64,000 bases of DNA, from assembly GCA_011800155.1 (NCBI GenBank), contig CM022369.1, positions 2,294,001-2,358,000 on the forward strand. The letters are read 5' to 3'. The stretch's first letter is position 1. Each line of letters starts with the position of its first letter. This stretch comes from Flammulina velutipes (Eukaryota; Basidiomycota; Agaricomycetes; Agaricales; Physalacriaceae). Shown in pieces: positions 1 to 9,747 of the stretch. The position numbers and the translations under genes are program-made. Below the pieces are notes generated by a model. That model did not search any database and was not told the origin of the DNA. It saw nothing but the letters and a program-made list of their open reading frames with translations.

Positions 1-332
1 GCACTTCTAGGAGTCGAAAGCAAGCTATGTGATCTAAAACGTGTCATTCCGGACGACTACTACTGATTAGTTGAGTTTTAACATCACCTGTGTGCACGTG
101 GGCGCCACATTAGATTAGATTAGATGCGTTGTCTAGGTTGCTTTCGTACCACCATCACCAAATCATTGGCTCGTTCACTCTCGCCTGTAACTTTGAGATC
201 ACGCGCGCGCAGCTCCTCGTTCGTTCAGGATGCGAAAACGGGCTTTCGTTAACAGGAACCCTACAAGGAAGCAAAACACGTATAAAAGGAAATGGTAAGA
301 GGGATGCTTCCTCCCCCTTCGTACTACCCGAC
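1..332. other. left flank and 5' region of the PL8 gene
   Basis: No gene is supported here. The stretch holds a CACGTG palindrome at about 97-102, a short ATTAG-type tandem repeat at about 109-124, and the probable TATA box of the downstream lyase. A short open frame on either strand has no recognisable family. Confidence 0.5.
281..289 (+). promoter_or_regulatory. probable TATA box of the PL8 gene
   Basis: TATAAAAGG lies 44 bp before the chosen start codon at 333. It matches the TATA consensus well and suits a regulated secreted enzyme. The role is inferred from position only. Confidence 0.5.
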
Positions 333-3206
333 ATGGCTCTACGACGCGCGTATCTGCTCTCCTTAGTGATTACTGGCTCATTATCTATCCAAACTCCGCA
401 TGCATACGGAGTTGATTCCCGGAACGCTACCTCTGCGACAAACGAAACTTCTGGCGACTTGCCACCTACAGTGACAACTATGCTCGATAGACGTGTATCG
501 TCGATTGTCTCGTCTTTGACTACCAACAATGATCAGATATCAGGATGGTAAGCACTGTACCAAGGGCGTGAGCTATAATTTGAATCGCTTTGAACAGGCT
601 ATCTTCTCTCGAATCCAACGGCCAGTGGCCTGACGTCAACTACGCAACAGGATGCGCCGTTGTAACCACTGACTGGCCTGCCCAATCACATTGGCAACGA
701 CTGAGTACGCCATTCGTGTTATGCGTTCCAGACAACTGCTAAATTCAACTGCAGAGCTGATGTCTGGTGTATGGCACGGCGGTGTTCCTACCGTCGAAAC
801 GTATGACCACGATGCCAGTTTGTTGTCAGCCATTCTAACGGGCATGGATTGGTGGTTTACCCGCGATTTCACAAATATCGCCTGTTTGGACCAGGGAGGC
901 AGTGACAATTGTCCTTGCAGCTCTACAGATACGACGCTTTGGAGTACCAACTGGTATAGCAACGTTAGTCGAACCCCAAACACATTCATGTTCTCGCATT
1001 TGTAACGCTTCTCCAGGTCATTGGCATACCGTCACTTGTTATCGAGACCTGCCTGCTTCTGAATGATGTTTTGCCTCAGCGCTCTAGGGATTACTGTTCT
1101 GTTATGACCAGCCGTTCATACGAAACTCTTGACCGGAACCCTTCCCCTCGTTACTTGGGTGGTGCCAATACCATGGACATTTCTCGCATTGCAATTGACC
1201 AGGGCGTGCTTACTGGCGATGTGGACCTCCTCACGAGTGCATACAAAAGAGCACACGATGAACTTTCTGTCAGATCCCTGGTACGTGAAGACGGCGTAAG
1301 ACACGATGGGAGCTTTGGGCAAGTCTGCATAGATCCATGGGTATTTATCAATCTGACAATGTGATTGTAGGCAACATAGAGGTTTGCTTTACAACGGAAA
1401 TTACGGTTTGTTCTATTTTCTCATAATTGCACGCAACTTGTTAACTTTATCGTAAAGGAAAGGACTAGTTAGTCGAAGCGCTTCTGATTCTATCTTGAAG
1501 CTCACTCTGCTACTTATTCAGCGCGAACGATATCATCGACGTGGAAACAATAGCTCTGGGGACCGAGTTCGCAGCCGACAACTCTTCCAAGTCGGTAATC
1601 GACTTGTTATTCGACGGAGATCGATGGATGGTATTCTATAACACTTTGAGTGGCGTTCTCCACTGGGACTTCGTACGTTGGCACCACGATCTATCGTACC
1701 TTCGTGCTTAACGCTCATGTTCCTTGACAGTCTGCTCTCCCTAGGTTCATCAGCCAGCCAGTGGCCGATCAAGGGTATGCATTTTTACTGAAGTAAAGCT
1801 CTCCGAAAGGTTCTAATCAAGTTACTCAGAGCCGCCGCTGGACTGAACATCGATCTCGACGCTGTTTTCCATCTTGGAGCAGCGTGGAATTCAACCGCTC
1901 TGCAGCAATTCGCCGCTCTGAAAGGGTCAATTGGAAGGCATGATGCCAATGCTGGGAGCTTGAATGGCAATCGCATGTTCTATGCTAATGATTACATGGT
2001 ATAGCTCTCGCATTCCTGGTGGAGCCGTGATTTACGGTTTCTATTGAATAGGTCCATCGTGGTAACGGCTACGTCTCAACACTCAAGATGTACTCCTTGA
2101 GGACCAACAATACGGAATGTATCTCTTCTCTCAACGTGAGTTTATCCGTGTCAATTCAATAGTAACCTTCCAACGAATTTCTCTAGCCTTTCGGTTTTCA
2201 TTTGGCGGATGGTGCCCTGTACACTTACCGGCACGGGAACGAATACGAGGATATAGCGGGTGCCTGGGACTGGGATATGATTCCTGGTACTACAGTTGAC
2301 TACCAAGCGACTTCCTTGACCTGCAACCGAGCCAGCTTCATGGGCATAGCGCCTTTCGTTGGAGGTGTTTCGACTGGAACCAACGGTATCGCGGCTATGC
2401 GATATGTCAATCCCTACACAAAGGCGTTACAGTGGCAGAAGACTTGGTTCTTCCTTGAAGACGACATCCAACATGTGATGGTGTCTGGCCTCACCTCTAC
2501 GTACGGAGCCCCCGTATACACCGTCCTGGACCAGAAACGCCACTACGGAAATGTCGCAGTCGATGCTGACGAAGATGTTTCGTTCTCTTCTTCCAAAACC
2601 GTATCACAGCCCGGTGCTTCCTCCCTGTGGCACGATGGCGTCGGATACACTTTCGATAGTCAACAGCCCGCGATTCTTGCCGTCGAAGTCGACCATAAGA
2701 CCACCAACTGGTCTGCCATTGGGCCCTCAACTCAACCTCCTGCAGACGTCGATCTCTTCTCAGCATGGCTGCATCACAGTCCTGAATCACTCGACGTTCC
2801 CATATCCTATACGATATTCCCTTCCGTCGACCGAGCCGCCTTTGTCTCCAAAAGCACCTCGTTCAAACTGCAGTCTACCGTAAACGACGCACACGTATCT
2901 GCCGTCTACGACCAAGTCCACGATACTGCCATGTTTGTTTTCTGGGACGTGGATGGGGGACAAGCGACGTTGGATATCTCTTCAGCCCAGAATCCGAATT
3001 CGACATTGCTTGTTCAATCCAACGGGAATGTGGCGCTGATCTACGATGGTCATCGCATTTTTATTTCTGATCCCTCGCAGATGCGGGACACAGTTGAGAT
3101 CAAGCTGATGGTGACGGACGCGAATGGGGTGGTCAGTAGCAAGGAGCTCGCTGTGGCGTTGCCTCGAGATGGATTGGCGGGAAGTACTCAAATTGTCAAT
3201 ATTTGA
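333..3206 (+). CDS. polysaccharide lyase family 8 (hyaluronate/chondroitin/xanthan lyase-like), secreted
   Basis: PL8 enzymes cleave uronic-acid-containing polysaccharides by beta-elimination outside the cell. Ten exons join to a protein of about 779 residues, a normal family length. The first 26 or so residues form a signal peptide (short basic start MALRR, then a hydrophobic stretch). The N-terminal alpha-toroid carries W-P-D-V-N-Y, DWWFTRDF, the LWSTNWYSN block and the catalytic GQHRG..YNGNYG block with the expected His and Tyr. The central beta-sandwich carries NGNRMFYANDYMVHRG, LKMYSLRTNNTE, GFHLADGALYTY, WDWDMIPGTT and FVGGVSTG. The start at 333 is chosen because it begins the signal peptide; an upstream in-frame codon would bury it. 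One intron (1319-1370) has GC-AG ends. The exact substrate cannot be read from sequence. It faces the ribosomal gene uS3 convergently. Confidence 0.9.
1319..1370 (+). other. GC-AG intron in the PL8 gene
   Basis: The donor reads GG|GCAAGT and the acceptor TTGTAG|G, 52 nt. Only this GC donor joins the frame to give the conserved F-G-Q-H-R-G-L block; the GT two bases further on puts a stop in frame. GCAAGT is the usual consensus of GC-AG introns. Confidence 0.7.
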
Positions 3207-3705
3207 ATCAGCACTACATAGCAGTTCTATTTACCCGTAGCTACGCCATGAATCTAAAACCTAAGTCATGTCAGCCGTGATTTATCCAAGGCACTGAACA
3301 CCAGGGTCCCGTTTGTCAATGTTCTGCAGTGCTCCCGCACAGTCAGACGCCAAATACATGTGTTGCGGTTTGAATGGGCCCTCTGACCATGTCATACAGT
3401 TGCACATTGGCTATGGGGTACACCACCACATCTTGCGATGACATGGTGCTTAACGATAGAGAGAATCCATTGCTACTAATTGTTATCCCACACAACCGTG
3501 AGACACTTGTGGCGCAAAAATTGCAGACTTAGTCTCTAAACATTCTGTCAGTTCTCGCAAATAACGGCCGGAGATTTCCTGTCTCTCAATAATCTTAAGT
3601 TTTGTGCACTTGTAGTGTTTTGGTATGCCATTGGAACGCGTCACACAGTAATACAACAGAAAGCACAAAGCATAATGTCGTGTTCCAGATATAAAAGTAT
3701 AGAGA
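3207..3705. other. convergent intergenic region
   Basis: This holds the 3' ends of the PL8 transcript (+) and of the uS3 transcript (-). I see no conserved coding frame, RNA gene or repeat in it. Confidence 0.5.
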
Positions 3706-4648
3706 TCAGAAGCCTTGCTGGGCCTCAGCGTAAGGCTCAGCAGCGTAAGGCTCCTGCGCTTGGTACTCCTCAGCGGCAGGTGCAGCGGCAACTGGGATAG
3801 AAACCGGCTCCCTCTGCTCGGATTGAGGCTCGGAGATGATTTTATCAACGGGAGGGTCGAGGATTTGGACCGAGTCAGGAAGAGGCTTCTTGGGGCCAGT
3901 GATACCTTCGGGATCCCATCCTTTCATGCTGCAGCGGACATTAGACAGAGACAATGGTAGTGGTAAGGCCAAAGACATACATCTTGACTTTGATTCCGAG
4001 AACACCCTGCTTCAACATGACGTGGCGAACGGCAAAGTCAACAAAGTCGACGGATGGCTGACCGGAGTGGATCATGAATCCGTCGGTGAACTTCATGGAC
4101 TTTGCACGGGCAGCGCGGAGCTTGCCGGATACGACGACCTCACAGCCTTTGGCGCCGGACTCCATGACGAAGCGGAGGACACCGTAGCATGCACTGCGAT
4201 TGGATGAGTTCTCAGCATACGATGGTTACTAGATCCAAACTAACCGTCGAACAGCAAGACCACCGAGGAGCTTGTACCTCAAACTCTCGCACTGGGCGAT
4301 AGCAGAAAGACCACGGTATTGAACCTTCTCGGCGTAGAGCTCCAGGGAGTTTTCGGGGAATTTGAATCGTTTTTGAACCAGCGCGGTGAGTTCACGGATG
4401 CGACGGCCCTTTTCGCCTAGCACTTCCTGGGTGTGGGTTGCACGGATGATAATCTATGTTTTTGTTTAGATAAAAGTTGTAGGATCTTGGGCATACAATC
4501 CACATACCTCAGTGCGAGCATGGGTAACGCGAACATCACAGCCAGAGTAACCCTCTTCTGCGAGCTCGCGGGTGAAGAACTCGTTGAGTTCAGCGCGGAA
4601 AACACCGTCAGCGACGAACTTTCTCTTCTTGCTGATGTTGGCGGCCAT
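3706..4648 (-). CDS. RPS3: 40S ribosomal protein S3 (uS3)
   Basis: Small-subunit protein at the mRNA entry channel, with a KH domain. The start [17 protein letters not shown], the [17 protein letters not shown] block, the KH loop [30 protein letters not shown] and the GVLGIKVKM region are all present in order. The C-terminus is an acidic, Ala/Glu/Gln-rich tail ending in QQGF, as in fungal uS3. Four or five coding exons are needed. The 5' UTR probably contains an intron at 4661-4708. Expression is expected to be very high. Confidence 0.97.
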
Positions 4649-5187
4649 TTTGTCGGAAGGCTACGAGTCGGTAAGCGCACAGCAACGAGCTCGCTGGGAA
4701 ATACATACCTTGCTGTCGTCGTACAGTAAGATCGGCTCAGATTTCCCAGTTTGGCCGGGTGGCTTGGTTATAGCCAGTTGCTCGGAAATTACCGAAACGC
4801 ACGTGGAATGTCCAGGCAGTATTTAAATTCGAATATTTCTCTTACCTTCCCCACGACGTTACTGTGAGTAGTTTTCCTTCGTGTTCCTTTCCTTTCTCTT
4901 TCTATGCATGACGAGCGTTGAATACAACCCATTGGCACCTCTTAGTCGACTTGCGCCTCCAGATTTATCTCGGACGGTTCACTGACATTAATGACTTTTC
5001 TGATTCTTATTTTCGCACACCTCACTCTTTTAATGCCTTTACTCATTCTTTTTCCAGGTCGCAATAGGTCTCGTCTTGCCGTTAGACACGTCTTGTACTC
5101 GCTGTTTCAATGCATACTGAATGGTTGTCGACCAACACTCGTGCTTGTGATACCCTCCACGTACTACACCATTCTCAGTCCGACATG
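4649..5187. promoter_or_regulatory. uS3 promoter, 5' UTR intron and thiolase 3' end
   Basis: Read on the minus strand, a GTATGT donor next to 4708 and a CGTAG acceptor at 4661 define a 48-nt intron just before the uS3 ATG, typical of fungal ribosomal genes. Beyond it is an AT-rich block near 4815-4840 and the thiolase 3' end. No other gene is seen. Confidence 0.45.
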
Positions 5188-6755
5188 CTAGGATTCGTTC
5201 ACAAAAAGCCCCGCCGCACCCATACCAGAACCAATGCACATGCTCGTCATCAATACCTGTTGGTCAGTGCGCCTCAAGTGGGCAAGGCCGGTGACAACTT
5301 GGCGAATACCAGCTGGCGGCATATGAGAGCAGTATTCAATACAAAAACGTACGAAAGACTTACTCATTCCTAAAGGATGTGAGATAGCAATAGATCCACC
5401 ACTGCGACGCGTTATTAGTACGGTGATTAAGTGTTTCTTCTACACGCACTTGGGATTGATCTTATCCATCGAGACGCCGAGCTCTTCGACGCAGTACGCG
5501 AATTGGGAGGCAAAAGCCTCGTTGATCTACCGTGGCGGTGAGCGACGTGCATGAAGGAATTTGCGCCACCAACCTCATAAACATCCACGTCTTCCTTCTT
5601 CAATCCATGTTGCTCAAGGAGTTTAGGAACAGCGAATATAGGCGCAATGCCCATGTATCTTGGCTCGACGCCAACGACCGACGTACCCACAAACTTGGCG
5701 AGGATGGGCATGCCCTCTTTCTCTGCGTTTGCGCGCGTTGTCATTATGCACAGAGCCGCGCCGTCCCCAACGCCACTAGCGTTCCCGGCGGTCGTGGAAG
5801 GGTCTTCACCCCATGTAAAGACGGGCTTCAGCTGGCTCAACGAGTCTGCAGTGGTCGTGACACGGATGGTGTCGTCTTCAGTTATGGTCTTGCCCCGGAT
5901 ATCTACGGGGAGGATCTCATCGTTGAAGACTCCTTCTTGAAGGGCCTATGGGAAAGTAATGAGGGTACATACGCGTATCAAGCGCGTGTGACCATACCTT
6001 AATAGCCCGGCCGTGTGAAATGATTGCATACTCGTCTTGTTTTTGTCGTGAGACCTTGTAGTTTTCAGCGACCATTTCAGAAGTCCATCCCATCGGCTAG
6101 CCTGCGGTTTAGTTACGAAATACCGTGCGAAGAGGGTAAAACAAACCTGTATGCAGTCCGAAGCTTCAGTGCTGCTAGTAATAGCGTCGGATATCTTGGG
6201 ATCTGGCCTAGGACTGGTAGGGTAAGCCAAGAGCCACTAACAGTACTATACGAAGAAGCGAACTCAGTGCTCATGCTCTCTACCCCAACGGCAATTCCAA
6301 GCGTGACTTCGCCGGATTTTATGGAATGTGCGATATTCCGGATGGCCATGAGGCCTGATGAGCAGAGGCGGTTAACGGTGGAAATGGGGACATGATTGGG
6401 AATACCAGCAGCCAATGCGGCTGCGCGGGAGGCGTAGAGAGGGGAAGGGGGATGGCATACACCTGACTCCTAGTGAGTATTCAGCTGAGGATTGTGACTT
6501 TGACTTGCCAACGCAAATATCATCAATCTTGCTGGGATCCAGAGAAGACGCCTGGAGTGACGCCTTCAAAAGGCCGTAGAGTAGCTCGTCAACTGTCGCG
6601 TCTTTCAGCTGGCCCTTCTTTGCGCGACCCATGCCAGTGCGTTTAGCAAAGGTTATAACAACATCGTCGGGGTTCTTCTGTAGGATAGCTGGAATTCCGC
6701 GCGGTAGTATGTGAGTGCTCGCAGCTCGTGATGCAATGCGAATGGGGGACAACAT
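5188..6755 (-). CDS. POT1: 3-ketoacyl-CoA thiolase (acetyl-CoA acyltransferase)
   Basis: Thiolytic last step of fatty acid beta-oxidation: 3-ketoacyl-CoA plus CoA gives acetyl-CoA and a shortened acyl-CoA. The protein shows the FAKRTGMGRAKKG start of the thiolase fold, the active-site cysteine loop STVNRLCSSGLMAI, AGNASGVGDGAAL, NEAFA, the GGSIAISHPLGATG histidine loop and the C-terminal MCIGSGMGAAG cysteine loop. The order and spacing are complete once short introns are removed. The N-terminus is basic and Ser/Ala-rich. It does not fit the peroxisomal PTS2 pattern exactly (Arg-Ile is followed by His two residues too late), so peroxisome and mitochondrion both remain possible. The chosen start at 6755 is the first Met of the frame. 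Confidence 0.95.
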
Positions 6756-6940
6756 TAAAGGAGAACACTACCCCAGCTTGCTTCTTATATGTGACACAAC
6801 GGCCCGTATCGAAATCGGACGGAACTTGTGCAAGTGACTTGAAGACAGCCGTCCAAGTGGGAAAAGTATGATTTGCGGGATGCACGGTTTTAGGGTCCGT
6901 TCGGTGATGCATTAAATGACTGTCTATACAAATTGACGGA

Positions 6941-7590
6941 CTAGTGCGCATGAGAATGGTGCGGCGATTGTTCAAACCGAAGTCCGCTATTGGCGATGAG
7001 CTAGGGTAGACAGAAGAAAAGGGATAACACTCACCAATAGCTATGAATATGAGAGGAAAGGGAGGATGGTTAGAAGGACGAATGCACAAGAGTATATCGA
7101 CGAACCCGCAGGACCGAGGGCCAGGTTGATCCTACATGGCATGGTTAGTATGCCTCCCAACGCTGAAGGAGATTGGGGACATACCAGGTTGATAAAAATC
7201 TTTGGATGTCCCAACGCTCCGTTTCCTGTCCTGTTGTGAGTGACTATCGCAGAATGTCGGGACGTAGAGCGCACCTCCGTCACAGACAGCCTTGCGACCA
7301 TTAACGATGCGGATGGGCTCGTTGGCAATCATTTCTATGGCGCTGAGCGGGTTCGGCTGAACCTCCATGACCGTCTGCTCAAAGCGGGGCCCAGAGCTGC
7401 CAGCTGGACGGGGACGCTGATTTGTTGACCATGTCGTCGCGTAGTTGGGCGATTGGGGCACTGGGGACTGGGTGCCAGTCACGATTGGCACTGTCGGGAT
7501 CGCCACTCGACTCGACGTCGAGCTGAGCCTGGAAAACGGCTGCAGGAAAGCGCGTTTGGGCGTTGCGGCCTTGAAAACAATGCCGAGCAT
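6941..7590 (-). CDS. NDUFS6: NADH:ubiquinone oxidoreductase 13 kDa zinc subunit (NDUFS6)
   Basis: Accessory, zinc-binding subunit of mitochondrial complex I on the matrix arm. Five exons (7275-7590, 7185-7225, 7106-7131, 7035-7040, 6941-6986) give 144 residues. The first 50 or so residues are a Ser/Arg/Pro-rich mitochondrial presequence. Family blocks follow: an IxMIANEPIRIVNGRKAVCDGG-like stretch, GALGHPKIFINLDQPGP, and the zinc knuckle CGYCGLRFEQ, ending in a His-rich tail SPHHSHAH as in animal homologues. The Tyr and second Cys of the knuckle come from a 6-nt microexon. The start is the first Met that opens the presequence. The divergent neighbour starts only 59 bp away. Confidence 0.93.
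7035..7040 (-). other. 6-nt microexon of NDUFS6
   Basis: On the minus strand the exon CTATTG lies between the acceptor TTCATAG and the donor GTGAGT. It joins GG to C, producing Gly-Tyr-Cys-Gly. Flanking introns are 65 nt (7041-7105, with a CTAAC branch-like motif) and 48 nt (6987-7034). Confidence 0.8.
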
Positions 7591-7649
7591 GCTGGTTGGC
7601 TGGAAAGATGAGAGTTGCCTTTTCTGGAACTCATTCCGAGCCACCATCC

Positions 7650-9240
7650 ATGTCTGCGCGTTCTCTACTGCTGAAGGATCCTTTTGGGCCCTACAAAGAC
7701 GCTGATGTCCTATCTCCACTGTTCTACAGTAAAAACAAATATGCCCCTCTTCATACTGTTCGTCTCTACAAACGAGATGCTGCTGGGAACTACAATGACA
7801 CTGGGTCTGCTGCTTGCGCTTGACTCTCTGCGCAGTTCTCATCTTCTGGACAGGCTCACTAAGACAGAATTCATCAGCAGCGCCGTTGATGGTGTCTACT
7901 TTACTGGTGTCCTGGATGTCGAAGCCAAACACGTATGCAAATGGCTTTCGATCCAAGGACTAGCCACTGTGCAAGGTGATTTGGAGAGGCGAGCCGTATC
8001 AAACGGAAAACAGCCTTTCCGTCTGGAAAACCTCGATGATCCTGTCTTTGGGTCAGAACTGATCGTCAAAGTTTTGATTCTGTGCAAAAAGACACTCACT
8101 GCAACCTTCCTCACTAGTAGGTTCTTCCGTGCGAATTTCTGTCTCTACTGACCATATTCTACGCAGATATGGACCGGCCAGATAGCTTCATCTTGGCGAG
8201 TAAACATGGGTGGGCATTAATGTGTGCTAGTAAATCACAAACTCATCTGTCCATTAGAGACGGACACCATAACTTTCTTGTAACATCGATGCATAGCGGC
8301 ACGTACCATCTGTCACGGCGCTACATGGAACGGTACAGACTTGTACGTCTGCTTAACGACATAAGTCACAAGATATCGGTACCTCTCGGTGAACGGACGG
8401 TCGAGTGGTTCCTTGCAGCCATTCGAGAAAGAAACGCGAAGCCAACGAAACAACGCCGGATTATCTTCAATCAAGAAGATCCCGACTTGGATCCGGACGG
8501 CATTGTTCTTGTTCGTCGAAACCCCCGATATGTCTCCGCTGCGGAGGTGAAGGGCATCCTTGCGAAGGAGGCTCCTTGGTTACTGGCCCAGCAGCTTCTA
8601 CAGCCCGCCAAGAATCGCCAATTGAATGTAACTTCCCTTCTAAATTTCAGCCTTGCAAAGACCAAGGTCACTTCAAGGTCACGGCAGTCTAATCAGAGGG
8701 TTCTCATAAAAAAGGCTGATCTCATTGGACGTTGCGTCAAGTATGGGATATCTTCTCGCGACGAATGGGCAACTTTGATGAAGAGGGCAAAGGCAAGAGA
8801 CGTGAAATCATTGCTCCCCGCAGAAGAAGAACCCGAAGTACGTCTCTTTGATACCTTGACATGACACGGGGTTAACATCGTTACAGGACGCCGTTCCGCT
8901 TATAGTACACGTTCCCGGTCAAGGTAATCTTGATTCTGATTCGGACGCCACAGTCCAATCTTCGTCTGAGGCAGAAGGATCGGATGCGCCCGTAGGGGTG
9001 GTTGGACCGCGCGAGATTCTTGCTCATCCCCCGCCTAGACCCCCGCAGATCGGTTCGCGGTGGTGGTTCTGCCATATGTGTATCCATCGAATCGACATCA
9101 TGAAGTTGGCTGAGCGGTCAAAGAGCCAGACTATCGCTGTTGCGCCGTATAACAAGTCGCTGTACCGAGCATGGTCACGGACAGTGGCCAGTCACTACCA
9201 AACGGTTCGTACTGATATGCATGAAACGTACGGATGCTGA
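7650..9240 (+). CDS. uncharacterised basidiomycete protein with CxxC-type segment
   Basis: I do not recognise the family. Start ATG at 7650 sits in a good context (CCACCATG). Five exons follow: 7650 to about 7811, to 8127, then 8167-8207, 8256-8838 and 8886 onward, joined by 48-50 nt introns. The N-terminal part reads MSARSLLLKDPFGPY, the middle is mixed alpha/beta, then a basic region (KRAKAR) precedes an acidic Ser/Asp linker. Near the C-terminus WWFCHMCIHRIDIMK may bind metal. The end is uncertain: the frame stops at 9240, but a 52-nt intron from 9216 (GTTCGT donor) would move the stop to 9267. It shares a 59-bp divergent promoter with NDUFS6. Confidence 0.6.
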
Positions 9241-9747
9241 ACGATGTAATAGCAGCATCCACGATGAAGACGTGTGTGCCCTCGGCGATATCTTCAACTT
9301 GAAACATCCTGTAGATTTGTAGTTTAAGAATTTGATGTGGCGGTTGTTTGTGCAAGCTTGCTGCCACGTGAGGGGGTATGGCGATATCCCGCTGCGCCTG
9401 AGGTTCTCCACTCTCGTTGACCTTTGGCTTTGGGTGGCGTTCGCCTTGCTCTTTTTCCTCTTCCCGACTGTTCGTGGCGTCGTCTGTACATTTTCAGTGA
9501 CCGTTAACGCTGAACTGAACAGTTCAAACATCGCTCAAAGTCCTCTTTTTCTTGCTGTCTAATCTCTTCAATTTCTTCCACCCAACTGCCTGCTCAATCG
9601 GTCGACTTGTCTGTCCTTCAATCATACATTCACCAGTGAGTGGCATGCTCTACTCGCCGTCGTTATCGCCCGGCTCTCTCCGAGCTGTATGTCTGACTTG
9701 CAATCCAGTAATCCACTGAACCACATTAATCTCTATCTATCGACACC
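9241..9747. promoter_or_regulatory. upstream region of the Gln-rich protein gene with probable 5' UTR intron
   Basis: A GTGAGT donor at 9636 and an AATCCAG acceptor ending at 9708 define a likely 5' UTR intron before the ATG at 9748. Pyrimidine-rich tracts lie at about 9420-9480 and 9540-9600. No separate gene is supported. Confidence 0.4.

Noticed and set aside
129..551. Longer frame starting upstream of the PL8 ATG
   Set aside because: It begins with a non-ATG codon and would place the signal peptide internally.
7132..7956. Extension of NDUFS6 upstream to 7956
   Set aside because: The extra 122 codons run through the divergent gene and have no presequence features; the Met at 7590 fits the family.
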